A stretch of 64,000 nucleotides of DNA from Epiperipatus broadwayi (GCA_028023455.1 JAQFVV010012416.1:3455594-3519593); one strand, 5' to 3'; numbered from the stretch's first letter, positions 24,054 to 36,179 are shown. Notes: generated from the sequence alone by a model not told the origin. Numbers and translations are program-made.

Positions 24054-24602
24054 GTGACAATTTAATTCCCAGAAGGCATCTTCATAAAATATAATGTTGA
24101 AGTGTACACTAGTGGCTACTGTCACCTTCTAAGTATCCCTTGTGCATCTATGCACTGATTAAAATGGTGTTCCCATTTCCGGATGTATACCTGAAACTAA
24201 TTTTCGGGAATACTATTGAGCGGCTGTCTGACATTCTTTTGGATATCAGTTATAATACAAAATCTTTGTCCTTTTCAGCACAGTTTTTAATTTTGGAAAT
24301 AAATAAAAATCACAGGGAGCAATGTCAGGTAAATAAGTAAATGGTCTAATTGTGTAATTGATTTTTTGCCCAAAAAATCTCTCGGAAGTGCCTTATGATT
24401 TTCGATCAACCCATTTTTGTGCTAAACCATATACAAGGATATTTATTATCTTCTCAATAACTAATTAGCAACATGCTTTATCAGCTTAAAATTTACATGT
24501 GTGAGCTTAAACATGTTCAAACACAAATGTTCAATACTCAGGATTTCGATACAATTAGGTCATGGGTGACACCCTACAATCATTCCAAAAATTAAATTGT
24601 CA
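24054..24602 (-). pseudogene. mariner (Tc1/mariner) transposon relic, internally deleted
   Basis: Both ends carry TGACAATTTAATT as inverted repeats. On the minus strand the C-terminal part of a mariner transposase is readable: DIAPCDFYLFPKLK (family: YSPDLAPCDFFLFP.LK), VLKRTKI, QKNVRQ-like, then a region matching 'f..W..C...GdYfEgd'. The DDE catalytic N-terminal and central parts are deleted (about 550 bp remain of a usual 1.3 kb), and there are frameshifts and stops. A TA target is seen on one side only. Confidence 0.75.
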
Positions 24603-25053
24603 TACTTCATATGTAGATAAAAGAAAAAGAAGTCATCATGTGTTTCTTTTTTGTATATAAAAACCCCATTATCATCAGTTTTGCCAAGCACTAGATGATG
24701 AGGATTTTAATAATTTTCCATCATTTTATAAATCTCTCTAGTTCAATGATTTTTGAATCAGTGTTTCTTAGAACATTAGCATTCTATGAACTTATTAAAA
24801 GTATCATATAAAATTATGAAAAATTATTTAAAAAATGAAATCTTTTTTCAAAGTGGTAGCATACTAAATGGTAACAATGTTTAAACTAATTGCAGCATAT
24901 ATAATATATAATACAGACAAGTTGCAAATTGCATTTTTGAATAGACTTGTTGTGTTACAATCATTCATTATATTTTTCAAAGTTTGTTCTTGCAGTTTGT
25001 ATAAATTTGTTTTCTGTTACAGATTATAATTAAATTCTTAAATTATATAACAG
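24603..25053. other. intron sequence, no recognisable feature
   Basis: AT-rich; nothing recognised. Confidence 0.5.
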
Positions 25054-25610
25054 TGTTTTTTTACTATTAAGCATCACATGATCACTATCTCTTATACTAG
25101 CACATAATTGTTTATAAACAAGGCAAAACTCTATACAGTAGTGCCACCCTGTGTCAACCACAATAATCAATGGATGCCAGAAGGCTTGTGCATAAAATTC
25201 CTATCTAATGCCTACTCATCCAATATCCCCAGACTAGTTTCTGGCTTGTGGCCTTCATCAGTGAGGAGCTTTGGATCTGAGAGCACTGCACTTAGATCTT
25301 AGAATCTAATGCAACTCTCCAGTAACCACCTTTTATCTCTACTTAACTATAAAACTAGGAGAATGAAATTAAAAACACAAAAATATTTTCAATCTAAGCT
25401 CAATAGCTTATATAGTCATATGGGTCTGAACTCAGTTCACACCCATACATTTTGGTGCCTTTGGCTCTTTAACAATCATAGCCACCACACACTAGTCTGG
25501 GGATATTGGATAAGTAGGCATTAGATAGGGATTTTATGCACAAGCTTTCTGGCATCCATTGATTACTCTGGTTGGCCCAGGGTGGCACTACTGTATAGAT
25601 TGTTTTTTTA
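25054..25610. mobile_element. Family F element, copy F5
   Basis: The left arm begins attaagcatcacatgatcac at about 25067, then shows the F arm, a minus-strand ribozyme motif and the central segment (about 25330-25490). A truncated right arm (about 25492-25590) starts at the ribozyme cleavage site actagtctgg. The flanks share tgttttttta (25054-25063 and 25601-25610), a probable eroded TSD. Confidence 0.75.
25232..25261 (-). ncRNA. hammerhead ribozyme-like motif in F5
   Basis: Minus strand: CTGATGA, GGC-CACAA-GCC, GAAA, ACTAGT, cleavage triplet GTC. Same form as in F1 and F4. Confidence 0.6.
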
Positions 25611-26465
25611 TTAATATATAATTTAAATAATTATTATTTTTAATTTTTATCAAATGTTTTAATCATCTGTTAAAATCTATTACTACATTTAAATCCACAA
25701 GTAGGACATTTCTTGTGTTTATACATTTGAAAATAACTTTTTAATAAATATATTAAAGATAATTATTATCATGTATTAGGTTAAAGATTATCATATAATT
25801 TTTAGTCCAGTTGTAAACTTTAAATCTATTTAAATAGTAACCTATCCTATTCAATGCAAACACATGGTATCATTAATTGAATTTCATATCACCCCATCCC
25901 CCAATAACGTCTTATATGTATTCAAAACTTTCATTTTTCTATACATACTGCAAATACTGAAGACTTCTGGGGATTATTTACCTTTCCCCAATGTCTTTGT
26001 TTATATCCTAAACTGTATGTGATAGCATAGAAACTTTAAATACTTTTAAATTCTATTATATAAAAATTATTATTTATCATTATAATGATGCAAAATGGAT
26101 AATTTTGTTCCAAAACTTACATTTTTTCTGATGACAAAACAATTGTATTGCATCACTTTTTGAAATAAACATATAATAATTTCATTTTATATGTACCTTC
26201 ATACACATGTATTTACTATTATTTATACATATTTTAAATAGATATTGATTAATTTTTGATAAATTAAAAAAAAATAGCATATGTGTACAAACCTTTAAAC
26301 CAAAACACACGCACACACATATGTATATATTTAATTTTAGTTTTTTAATTTATGAAAAGTATTATGTGTGTATAAAATATGTAATTAAAATATTTTTCAA
26401 TAGTATATACTCTTTTCATGCAATTATGTAATTCTAACAAACTCGTAATGTTCAAGATTCTAAAA
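25611..26465. other. AT-rich intron sequence
   Basis: A short CA/AC-rich run near 26305-26325. No feature recognised. Confidence 0.5.
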
Positions 26466-27420
26466 AGTAAAATAAAACTAATATGAAAGTCTTAAATGCA
26501 TGAAGTCAGCTTTCAGCAAATCACTGCCAAAATCATGGTGCTGAATAAGAATGCACTGCTAGAAATATGCATTTATATTAGTGAAATTCAATATGTAAAT
26601 TAAGCACAGTATGTATCTTAAGCTATTAGGTGTTCCATTGTTTTGAAAATGGGACACAGGAATCTTTTTTAAACAATTCAAAACAAAGCAAAACTCTCAT
26701 ATAGTAGTGTCATCTTGTGCTAACAAGAGCAATCAATGGATGACAGAAGGCTTGTGCATAAAATCCCTAAAACTCTCCATATAGTAGTGCCATCTTGTGC
26801 TAACATGCACAAGTCTTCTGGCATCCATTGATTGCTCTTGTTAGCACAAAATGGGCACTACTATATGGAGAGTTTTGTTTTGTTTTGAATTGTTTAATAA
26901 CAATTATGTGCTAGTATGAGATAGTGATCATGTGATGTTTAGGAATCTTTTTTATTGATAGTAATGAGAATTCCTTGCAATATCCCAAGCCTCTTTATAT
27001 TTTCTTTCCCTATCATTTCTTCCAGCATATATATTCATACAACAAAGTTAAATTAAATCATAAATATAGATTGATTTTTTTCAATCATGAGCTTGCTATG
27101 GGACACAACTTTTCTCCCTCTCATTAAGAACAGTATGCGCTGAGAGGAATGATTGGAAAAGAAAATATAAAGAGGCTTGGGTTGTTGCAAGAAATCCTCA
27201 TTCCATCAATAAAAAAGATGCCTATGTCCCATTACCAAAAAAATGGAACATTTAATCATTTAATTACATGCTGTACCTAATTTACATATTGTTTTCACTA
27301 ATATAAATATATATTCCTAATGCCATATTCCTTTTCAGCACTATGATTCTGTCAGAGATCTGCCAAAAACTGTCTCAGTGCATTTAAGACTTCCTTATTA
27401 GTTTTATTTTATCTTTTCAT
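26466..27420. repeat. large inverted repeat (palindrome) with nested insertion
   Basis: The left arm (26466-27036, excluding the insertion 26672-26954) matches the right arm (about 27132-27420) in reverse. Shared landmarks are agtcttaaatgca, atttatattagtgaaa, aatatgtaaatta, gttccatt.ttt.gaaaatgggaca and cccaagcctctttatattttc. Each arm is about 290 bp; divergence is moderate. About 95 bp separate the arms. No ORF or ribozyme motif was seen in the centre. It is probably an old non-autonomous element. Confidence 0.8.
26658..26954. mobile_element. Family F element, copy F6, nested in the palindrome
   Basis: An exact 14-bp duplication, aggaatctttttta, lies at 26658-26671 and 26941-26954. The other arm of the host palindrome keeps the empty site as a single aggcatctttttta (complement near 27220), which confirms the borders. 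The element is 269 bp between the TSDs. The right arm carries the tail gtgatcatgtgatgttt; the left arm starts about 45 bp further in (aacaattcaaaac). The ribozyme segment is deleted. Confidence 0.9.
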
Positions 27421-28224
27421 ATTAACTTGAATGTTATAAATTTGTTTGAATTAAAATATTTATAAATAATAATAGAAGTATATTTAAATGTATATATATA
27501 TATATAATAAACTTATTGTGTACTTATTTAAGAATATAAAGTAATATAATTGTTAATAGATCTGAAAAAAGCTACTAGGCAGTTGAAATTGTTATAGGAG
27601 AGTTAAATAAAGTATTGTGGATAGAGCATTAGGAAGAGTAATTTTTTTAAAGATTTTGCTATAAGCAATACAAGTGAAAGAGGTTTTGAATATTCTGGAT
27701 GCAAAATATGATTCTGTACTATTATTTAATTGTAAAATTCATTTTAAAGAATTACTATTTTTTGAAGGAAAAAAAAAATTTAATTACTATTTTTACAGAT
27801 ATTTTTAAATTAATTTTTTTAAAACTACTACATAATTGGTAATCCATAATTTTTAATAAAATATGTATTTATTCACATTTTTGCAATATTTTATTACTGA
27901 TTCATCTTATATATATATGTTACTGATTTTGGTTTTCTGAAAAATATTATTATCAGAAATATATTGCAACTTCAAGAAGATTTAAAAATGTTGCTCTTAC
28001 TAATATTAGCTAGATACTAATTTACTAACCAATATTAAATGGCTAATTAGTTTAGCTATGAATTGACAACCTTCTTTTTGCAATCTCAGATTCCATGGTT
28101 TTTTTTTTGCCTAGATTCAAATGCCAGGTCAGAGGCCATAACAAATGGATGTGTTTTTATAAGGCTCTTCATTTTTAAATGTAAGGATACTTAAAAATAA
28201 TAATGTGAATTAATGCATACTTAC
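27421..28224. other. intron sequence, no recognisable feature
   Basis: AT-rich with short (TA)n runs near 27490-27510. Nothing else recognised up to the exon. Confidence 0.5.
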
Positions 28225-28351
28225 CACATGACCAAAACTACAAGCCTCATAATAATTTCATTCAGCACCACAAAGAAGTCCACCATGATCTTTGCCTGCT
28301 CACCCATCTGGCCGACAATAATTCCAAATGCAATACAAAAGCAGATTAATC
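28225..28351 (-). CDS. EAAT: EAAT (SLC1-family glutamate transporter), internal exon
   Basis: This 127-bp exon has acceptor TTTTTTGCTAG just before 28351 and donor GTAAGT just after 28225. Its first two bases complete the Gly codon opened in the exon at 56410. Translation runs [20 protein letters not shown], then [20 protein letters not shown]. The final two bases start the Trp codon finished in the exon at 12605. The pattern FG...G.MG.QA...VDFF..LNE..MKLV..MW is diagnostic of EAATs and covers the end of TM4 and most of TM5 of the transport domain. Position, strand and phase link it to both other exons. It has no ATG or stop and is too short for an ORF finder. Confidence 0.95.
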
Positions 28352-28608
28352 CTAGCAAAAAATAAAAGAGAATTTAAATAAATACATCTTGCTGTTCCCA
28401 CAAAATCCTCGATAAACAAAATGCTGATAAACATAATTCATGTGTAATTATTACTAATATAGATGCATTAACACTTCATTTTCTTAAAAGAAAAACCGAT
28501 CTAATTATTTATTCTATATGACTAATAGATGAATTAATGACCTTATATTCACTTCGTGAATGCAAATAATTCTTGTCACATATTTAAAACAACTTCTAAA
28601 AACCAAAG
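28352..28608. other. intron sequence beside the exon
   Basis: AT-rich. This is the 3' end of the 28.1-kb intron (28352-56409). The polypyrimidine-like TTTTATTTTTTGCTAG precedes the exon on the minus strand. Confidence 0.6.
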
Positions 28609-28935
28609 ATAGAAAATTAAATATGTGATAATATGTTGACTATTTCCATCATCTATTAGTAAATGTTGAATCTATAGAATACTTAAACATTATTTAAACT
28701 TTTCAAATACAAACAACTTGTTAATAATAACACACAAATAGACAGCACAGGTAAAATACTATCCTATGTTGTCCATTTGTGTTATTACTGACAAGTTGTT
28801 TGTACTTGAAAAGTTAAGATAATGTTTACAATTTTCTATATATTCAACATTTTGTGATAGATGATAGAAATAGTCTAACATATTATCACTTCTATATACC
28901 ATCATCACAAACCTTCAGGCAAATAGAAAATTAAA
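28609..28935. mobile_element. Family V palindromic element, copy V1
   Basis: The direct repeat atagaaaattaaa at 28609-28621 and 28923-28935 is a 13-bp TSD. Inverted arms share aacttttcaaatacaaacaa, ttgttaataataacacacaa and atagacagcacagg. The right end carries an unpaired tail (catcatcacaaaccttcagg). No ribozyme motif is left in this copy. Confidence 0.75.
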
Positions 28936-28939
28936 CAAT

Positions 28940-29165
28940 TTGATAGACAATAGTCAGGCCAACAACACCTGAAGAAAAGAGGAGAACGATACCTCTTGAA
29001 ACATCGTGCATATACTAGCCAGTGTGCCATTACTAACAGTTGAATGTACTTTGAAAATCGAAATAAAATTAAATTATTCTAAAGACATTCAATACTTAAT
29101 ATTAGATGATGGAAATAATCCAGTGTCGAAGTACAACTAAAATACGATCATCACAAAACTTCAGG
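28940..29165 (+). mobile_element. Family V element, copy V2, with ribozyme motif
   Basis: It starts near caggccaacaacacctgaag and contains the hammerhead-like motif at 28969-29010. The V arm is recognised by gatgatggaaataatccagt, and the element ends with the same tail (gatcatcacaaaacttcagg). It abuts V1. TSD not found. Confidence 0.6.
28969..29010 (+). ncRNA. hammerhead ribozyme-like motif, family V
   Basis: CTGAAGA (core CUGANGA), one extra A, a perfect 6-bp stem II (AAGAGG, 9-nt loop, CCTCTT), GAAA, then CATCGTGC. The cleavage-site register is unclear: the simplest register puts G at the NUH position, which would not cleave. The copy at 42960-43005 has A there. Confidence 0.5.
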
Positions 29166-30466
29166 AAAACATTAAATATTGTAACTTTTGCATTTTATCA
29201 TTATAAATTTTCATTACAAAAATAAAATAAAATTTAGTCGTTTTAATTTTGTTAGTATCATTAGGTTTAATATTTGTGTAATTCTTAAAAATAATATTCA
29301 AATTATTTTGCGCAGTTTCCCATCCATAGTATTTGGTTCCAAAGTTACTATGGATGTCATATATTTGCTGATAATACTAAACATTATATATCAAATGGAC
29401 AATAAATATGATTAAAAAATTCAAGTCTTTTCTTGTATATTGTTAAAATGTTATATCATCCATACATATACAAGTATATGTATGGAGAGAGAGAGAATAT
29501 TTAAATCACCCATCTAAAGATTATATTTCATCAATGTTCTTTGTGAATAAGTATAAAGTCTGAACCTTAAACAGCCAAATCCAAAAGGATGGTGGGTATT
29601 CTTTTGAATGTGATTGTTTGAAGTTCAGACTTAACTTATTTACAGAGGGTGTTACTGAAATATTATAACATTTGGAGGGGTGATGTAAATATTTTCTATT
29701 TAATTTTCAGCTAGAAATATGCAATGGAATATTTTATTATATGGAATGAGAGAGGGTATTTTAAGTATGTAACCTAGAAAATCTTTCAATTTAAACACAA
29801 ATATTTAATAAAAATAAAACAGATAAAAGAAAATTTCAAACATCTTTTAATTTATTGGGCCTAAAAAATTCCAATATTTGTTCTTATGTATTTTTAAGTG
29901 TTTAAAAATGATTGTATATTGAGATAAGAAAATGAAAGATTTTTAAAGAAACTCTGTTGACTAAAACAAATTTTCTCATGCTTTAATTAACATTTTCACT
30001 CCGATTTCTTTTTTGACAGGTCGTAAAAGCCATTTGGGTAATATTTCCAACATTTCATTTTTAAGTTTAAATATTTATTCTGTACTGCATATCAGTACAT
30101 TTTACTTCATTTATTAGAAATATAAGTTTGCAAATGAAAAAAAAATATTAAAAATAATATTTCAACTGTGCAAATATAGAAAAAAGTAGCATACCAAAAT
30201 ATATTATCAGAACAATAACATTTTTCTTATTGCACAATTTTCGCATGGTATAGTAAAATATTTAATGAGTGAAATATTTTTAAATGACATATTGTTAAGT
30301 CATCATAAAGCAATTAAATTCTGTTCTAAAACTTTAAAACTGCACCTATATTTATTTTAAAATGACATTCTTTTTCAGACAATTATAATTTTACTTTTAC
30401 CACTTTTTTTTTTATCTTCTTAAAATCAAACAATGTTTAATAAAATGTAAATCCTCATTTTTATAG
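29166..30466. other. AT-rich intron sequence
   Basis: A small hairpin near 29550-29640 has arms aagtctgaac and gttcagactt. A GA run is at about 29485-29496. Nothing coding. Confidence 0.5.
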
Positions 30467-30562
30467 TCAAGCGTTGGTAGCTGAGAGATCAGTGCAGCTG
30501 CCTTGCAAGTAATTGCTTGCAGACAGTTGCTGTGGATTCGCTTCCCAGCCGATGCTTTGACA
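30467..30562 (+). mobile_element. tRNA-derived SINE copy 4
   Basis: Starts tcaagcgttggtagctgaga (A box), has the CTTGCAA loop and the B-box-like GGATTCGCTTCCC, and ends gatgctttgacatatag. The TSD was not resolved. Confidence 0.8.
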
Positions 30563-31299
30563 TATAGAATATATATATAAATAAACTATGAAAAATATAC
30601 ATTTTAAAGTAAAAAAAAAAAGACTTTCCCAAAACATTTTACAAGTGCCTGAGAACAAAAAAAATCTATCAATCAGTATCATCAAAAGCTCACTTTAGTT
30701 CAAATTTCTGCCATTAAAGAATGTAAAATTGGGAAACAAATTTTACAGGTAGTTGCAGTCAGAGGAAACATAAGCCAAAGGCAAACACAGACGTATCAAA
30801 ATATAGAGCAAAACAAAGATAAGAATTTTTTTCACATAAGTAAACCAATTTTTAAAAAACTGGAAAAAGTTTTTAAGCTAAATAAAAGCTGTAGTACGTT
30901 TAAATTGTAAATTTATATAAGAACAATATTATTAACTATTTGTATGATTTTCATGAAAACTAAAAGTTTTGATAAAAATTTAAGTTAACTAAAGACCAAG
31001 AAAAAGAACAGTAAAAGCATATACTTGTCCAAAAATTTGTGATAATGGTATTTTAGTTGTAATCATACATTGGACTATTTTTAATCATCTAATATTAATT
31101 TTTAAATGTCTAACATATAATGATTGCAACTAAGACTATGTATTTTTTTTTCAAAGATTGTATTAGTGCAACGTAGACTTTCTTTGATATATCACACTGT
31201 ATGAAAAATAGGTTAACATATAAACTCTTTATTTGCTTATTTTTTTGTAAAATTATTAAATATATGTTTTTAAGCAGAAAATTAATCAACTCAAAATTT
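30563..31299. other. intron sequence; family V fragment
   Basis: At 31030-31120 the order tttgtgataatggtatttta, then ggactattt.. aatcatctaat matches the tail and outer arm of family V only. Otherwise nothing recognised. Confidence 0.5.
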
Positions 31300-32460
31300 A
31301 CTGACATTAGCATCCGCAGATTTCAGTTTCACAGGAGACAGAATGGTATGAGTCTCCATTCAATACAGACAATCAATTTCCAAAAAGGGCATTCACTTTT
31401 AGTAAACCTGGGAAAAATATCCTCTATCAGATATTATAGAGACTGTAATACCTACTGACAGACTTCCCCCAGTGAACACACATGGCTTGACACCATTATT
31501 AAACAACAATCTCTATACATCGGGCACTCAACAACAGAGTTTAATGATAAAATCAACATCTGGCAGGCACATTACCTGCTGAATCCTGTAAATACAGTTA
31601 TTTATGCTCACCTAGGGTGCAGCAATCATAAAATCACCACAATATTTAAATATCTGCTACTGGAGCCCAAACTTTTGGATTATCTGATCAAGGTGAATAT
31701 GGGCTCCATGCCAACTAATACATTCTTATACTACAAGCAGTTTCTAAATAAAATAGACCCAATTTGTCATGCCTGTTCTAGAGGAGAGGAGACCTTTAAT
31801 CATCTGTTAAATATATGTCCAGGCTATAACAGTATTCGAAGTGTCATCTCTCAACACTGCATTATAGCAGTGGATAAAATCCTGGACATCAGGGGTTGTC
31901 TCTTCTCTGGAGACTTTACAGTTATAAGGTTATCTATCTTCCTGACATACACTTTTTGGTACACAAGGTGCAGGACAAAGTTCACACAACCAACACTGGA
32001 CCCCAATGCTATATTTTGTGATAAGCTCAAAGCTCTTCAAAACAAAGACAAGATACTATCCTCTAGATTTTTGTTTAATAATACATGGAGCCTACTAGTA
32101 TGGCCCACAGACTCTACATGAATTTTGGACCTGATATATCTACATTGTAGTGTATCGTAGAAGTAGTCTATGTTGCAATATGTCAGATTCTACTAGAGAG
32201 GCATTGATTTCACACTACATGTATCCCAGCTGATAAGTTAGCATTATTGGGACAACCTCAAAAGGGTGGCCAATACCAACAAAATAGTATGTATTTACTC
32301 ATATATCAACCTGTTAGTGCAGAGAATGGCTCTGGCATACATCTTCCAGACCAACACCAGCAATGGATGAGCCAACATTAAAACATTAACAAAGTGTATT
32401 TATTATTCATCTGTACAATTTTATTATGTCAACAAATATAATTTTTAAATAAATGCCTAG
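31300..32460 (+). pseudogene. L1/Tx1-like LINE C-terminal region
   Basis: The readable parts are KYLLLEPKLLDYLIKVNMGS, MPTNTFLYYKQF, then the zinc-knuckle-like CHACSRGEETFNHLLNICPG and LSIFLTYTFWYTRCRTKF, ending in a stop at about 32121. This is the same region as the C-terminus at 9573-10178 (minus) and 46060-46770 (minus). The upstream stretch 31300-31680 continues the frame with a few stops. AATAAA lies at about 32447 in the 3' UTR. No RT core: a 5'-truncated insertion. Confidence 0.75.
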
Positions 32461-33929
32461 TCAATACTTTTCTGATAATTTTTTGGTGGTTTTTTGCTAA
32501 TTGCAAGCTGATTTTTGATATTTCAAAAATATTATAGATATATTAATTTATACTTTAATAAAATTTATTTTAAGCAAAAGATTAGATGGGCAATATATTT
32601 TTTTTTCACTAAATGTTAAAACAAACTCTTTTGTTTTAATTATTTTCGTAAATTAGACTTTATTTGTTTCTGCAATATTGCTATTTATTTTATAAGTTTA
32701 TTTCACTTTTTGAATTTGTACTTTTAATGAAATTTATTTAAAAAAAGAATAAAGATTTTAAAAATAATAAGCTTTTTTTTCATCAAAATATACAAATGTT
32801 GAAAAACATAGGAGGAAAAAAGATCACCCCAAAAGTCAAAGATATTTCCTTATTAGCTTCTTACATAGGTGTGATAAAAATTAACATTTATAAAATACAA
32901 AAGATATAACATCTATGCTTATGTGATAAAAATTAACATTTATAAAATACAAAAGATATAACATCTATGCAACAATATAATAATAATATATATATATTTC
33001 AATAATTGTTAAGTGAATCAGTGATTGGGGTTACTGCAGATGCATTCAAACAACCATATTTGATTATCTTTTAAAATTTGATTCAATTTTTAGTAAAAAT
33101 GAAAAATTGAAAGTAATAAAAAGATTTTTAAAAGAGCGTGTTAAATGTCTATGGCAATGCTTCATATATATATATATGACATAAAATCGCTAATTGAAAA
33201 TTCAAATATAAAATATCAATCATCCTCATCCCCCAAACATTGTTTTCTCATCAATGTTATCTTTATTCACAAGATATGTTGCTGAGAAAATATAAAGTTT
33301 GAGGATGGGGTGGTAGTAGTTAACATATTATATATAAATATGAATGCACTTGTCTAAATATGATGTTTTGATATAGACTGTAAATTTTTAAATTTGTAAT
33401 TTATATCCTACTATATAGAATATAAATGCTAAAATGTCTGCCCTTTATAAATATGTGTGTTTGTAGAAAACTTATAGATAGCATTCAAAACAAAATACTA
33501 TGAAAATGGGATTTTCACCATACAATTATACATTTTGTCATAATAGTTTTATTATTATCCCAATAGAAGAATAAAAAATCTATAGAAAGATTAAACTTTT
33601 TAGAATTAAGGTTCATAACATTTTTCATCACTGCATACAATTGATTATTATCATTGGTCCTTGTAAATGTTTAGTTTATAATAATTTAATTAAATTATCC
33701 TGGAGTCTATTTTGAACAAAAGTATAATAAAAACAATGGAAGTCTTTTAATAGGAATAAGTAAATATTTTCAAGATGGTTTTTAATGCAGAGATCACAAA
33801 TAATTCTTAATATAATTAATGAAACTAAGTCTAAGGATGCATTGATTACTCAGACTTTCAATAGATGACTCTAGAGTTGGTGAAGAGAACTGCTCTTGAA
33901 AATGTAAGTTGAAAAAGTCATGTGATGTT
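32461..33929. other. AT-rich intron sequence with a 52-bp tandem duplication
   Basis: The unit gtgataaaaattaacattta...acatctatgc is repeated in tandem at about 32871-32922 and 32923-32971. Elsewhere only AT-rich sequence with short (TA)n runs. Confidence 0.7.
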
Positions 33930-34207
33930 ATTGTTGGTATTAGAAGTATATTCTTTTATTCTTTTCTTTCACATTCTTTGCATATCTTCATATATATATA
34001 CTGCTTACAATAGTTCTTTCATATACACTTTAATGCAAACAAATTTTCTTAAAAACTTCTTAAGCAGTGAAGCATAGAGCTCTGATGAAGACTGCTGGAC
34101 AGTCGAAACTGTAAGGAAAATAAAGAAGTTTTTAAGAAAATTTGTTTGCATTAAAGTGTATATGAAAGAACTGTTGTAAGCAATATATATATGAATTGTT
34201 GATATTA
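33930..34207. mobile_element. Family Y palindromic element, copy Y1
   Basis: The flanks attgttggtatta (33930-33942) and attgttgatatta (34195-34207) are a 13-bp duplication with one mismatch. Inverted arms pair gcttacaatagttctttcat with its complement near 34160-34180, and tgcaaacaaattttcttaaa with its complement. A hammerhead-like motif sits in the loop. The left end has an extra tail (gaagtatattcttttattct) with no partner on the right. The same element occurs at 61045-61330. Confidence 0.8.
34082..34113 (+). ncRNA. hammerhead ribozyme-like motif, family Y1
   Basis: CTGATGA, one extra A, stem II GACTG-CTGGA-CAGTC (5 bp), GAAA, CTGTA. The cleavage triplet would be GUA. Stem III is only AC/GT and may need a partner molecule. 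Confidence 0.6.
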
Positions 34208-34869
34208 ATTTTTCTAATCAAAAAACAGATGGTCACTAATGTAGGAATTAAAGTGAATTCTCTAAAATGTATAAAAGTTAACCAAGGGTCAGAGATATAT
34301 ACATAATTATGCAAGATGGCTTAGAGCCAAAATATTAGGGTTTTTAATTTCAAAAATATTATCTTGAATGGTATTAAAATATTAAAAGATGGCTGAAATT
34401 TTTATGTTATTACTGAATCTGTTTTATAATAAGTATTATAGTATTCCTTTATCATATGGTAATATATGCAAAAAAAACTGATTAGATTACATATTTGGTG
34501 GATCATTTGTACATGTTTATTGCTAGAGCATCGATATATTTTACAATTGCTTTATAAATAGGTTTTACATTTCAAGCAAAAAAAAATTGGCTCTGTATCA
34601 GCAAGGTGCCATTGTTTGAAGCTGGTTCCAAGTACAGAGATAGGAATTGAGCATAATCCATTTGTAGACCAAACAGAAGCAATATCTTTAACTTCTATTA
34701 AAGTAATGTAGATGAAGCAATATTAGCATAGTCTAGTACTGGCTCCATGTGTAGCAAGATGTATCAGACTTAGAGAAGGTGGGACTAATATCCTAGATTT
34801 GCAATAAAGTGGTTTATAAGTCGATGCAGCATTTTTATAATAGTTTACATAAATTAATACCCTGTACAG
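34208..34869. other. intron sequence, no recognisable feature
   Basis: AT-rich; nothing recognised. Confidence 0.5.
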
Positions 34870-34980
34870 GCTTGCACACACCTGCAGATATATAATGTAA
34901 TATATAAGGGATTCGAACTCAGACTTTCACATGACCCTCAGCTCTCCATGCCATCTCATATTGCTGACCCACCTGATTAT
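34870..34980 (-). repeat. possible second tRNA-derived SINE
   Basis: The minus strand has an A-box-like TGGCATGGAGAGCTGAGGGT and, after a suitable spacing, a textbook B box GAGTTCGAATCCC. The spacing fits a pol III type 2 promoter. No TSD or tail was resolved, and the head differs from the Gly-derived SINE. Confidence 0.5.
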
Positions 34981-34989
34981 ACACGTTAG

Positions 34990-35290
34990 AAAGATAAATA
35001 ATCACCAATATACGTATTTCGTGCTAAACCAGCACTCACCAGTTGGTCCAAATTACTATCTCCACATATATATACAATCAGTGCTCAGCTTTATATTAAG
35101 ATAGCTAATCTTCATACTTTATTGGATAGACTTCAAACTACTCCAACCCACAACTTTTCAGCCATCCATTTCATTGAAAATCTGATGATGGAACGTTCAA
35201 AGCCCACGTTAATGCCAAGGTTGTCATCCTACCTATGTTGACCATTTAATTCTGACTCCTCATATACTGGAGAATAATCCATTTACATAC
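34990..35290. mobile_element. Family W element
   Basis: Carries a hammerhead-like motif on the minus strand (35005-35045), followed by W sequence (cttcaaactactccaaccca, caacttttcagcc). Borders unclear. Confidence 0.5.
35005..35045 (-). ncRNA. hammerhead ribozyme-like motif, family W, one core change
   Basis: CTGGTGA (core A6 changed to G), stem II GTGCTGG-TT-TAGCAC, GAAA, then the 8-nt palindrome ATACGTAT followed by A. CCAA before and TTGG after form stem I. The core substitution should abolish cleavage, but the compensating stem structures are intact. Confidence 0.55.
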
Positions 35291-36179
35291 ATATGCGAGG
35301 GATGGGCAGACCTTTAACGCACTATGTTTTTAATAGTTTAGATATTAATTTTATTAAACTCAACCAATTTTATAAATACAAATAGTAAAAATGATGAAAA
35401 TAAAGTTTCAACATTGCTATCATAATGACGGTGTGAGTTGTAATCATCTCCGAACCTTGTTTGGTAACCTTAAAATGTTGTGTAAAAGCAATTTATATTC
35501 ATTTTGTTATTTAATTTGTCATTCAAAAGAATTAAAATCCTGTTTTTTTATAATTGGTTGAACAGTTTTATAATGAGATTTTTTATTGTTGTTATTTGCT
35601 GAAATAATGAAATAGAATGTTTTCTGCTTCTATAAAAATAATTTGACTTTATTTGCTATATTAAGTTTCAGCTTGAATTGTTCCAAGTAGGTTGCTTCAG
35701 AACATTTAAATTATTAATATCCTGTTAACATTGAATTTAAGGTTTTAAACTGTTGATTAACTTAAAAACAAAAGCATTATAGTCAACGCGCACGCACACA
35801 GACATAATATAAATAATTTGTCACAATATTTATTATTTGGCAAATTTTTTTAAATTCAAATGTTTTTATAAAATTTAAAACTCATTTGTAAAATTTGAGT
35901 TCAACAAATTTAACACTTAACTTGCTAAGAAAACAAATCTGAACAATAAATCTCTTTAATATAAATAATAGATTATATCTATCATTCTCCAAATGGAAAT
36001 CACTCACATCACACCGTGATAATATTCTTTCTTGCTAGTATTACCGATATCCGTTCAACGTTTTCTATTCATGAAAATATTCAAGAATCGATCAGTACAT
36101 GACTTGACTTTCCGTCAATAAACTTGTAGAATTAATTCATTATATTTATAAGAAGTTTTTCTAATTAGTTTTTTAATTT
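35291..36179. other. AT-rich intron sequence
   Basis: No gene or repeat border recognised. Confidence 0.5.

Noticed and set aside
35190-35220. CTGATGATGGAACGTTCAAAG as a hammerhead
   Set aside because: Stem II would be a loopless palindrome and GAAA is absent; a chance match is likely.
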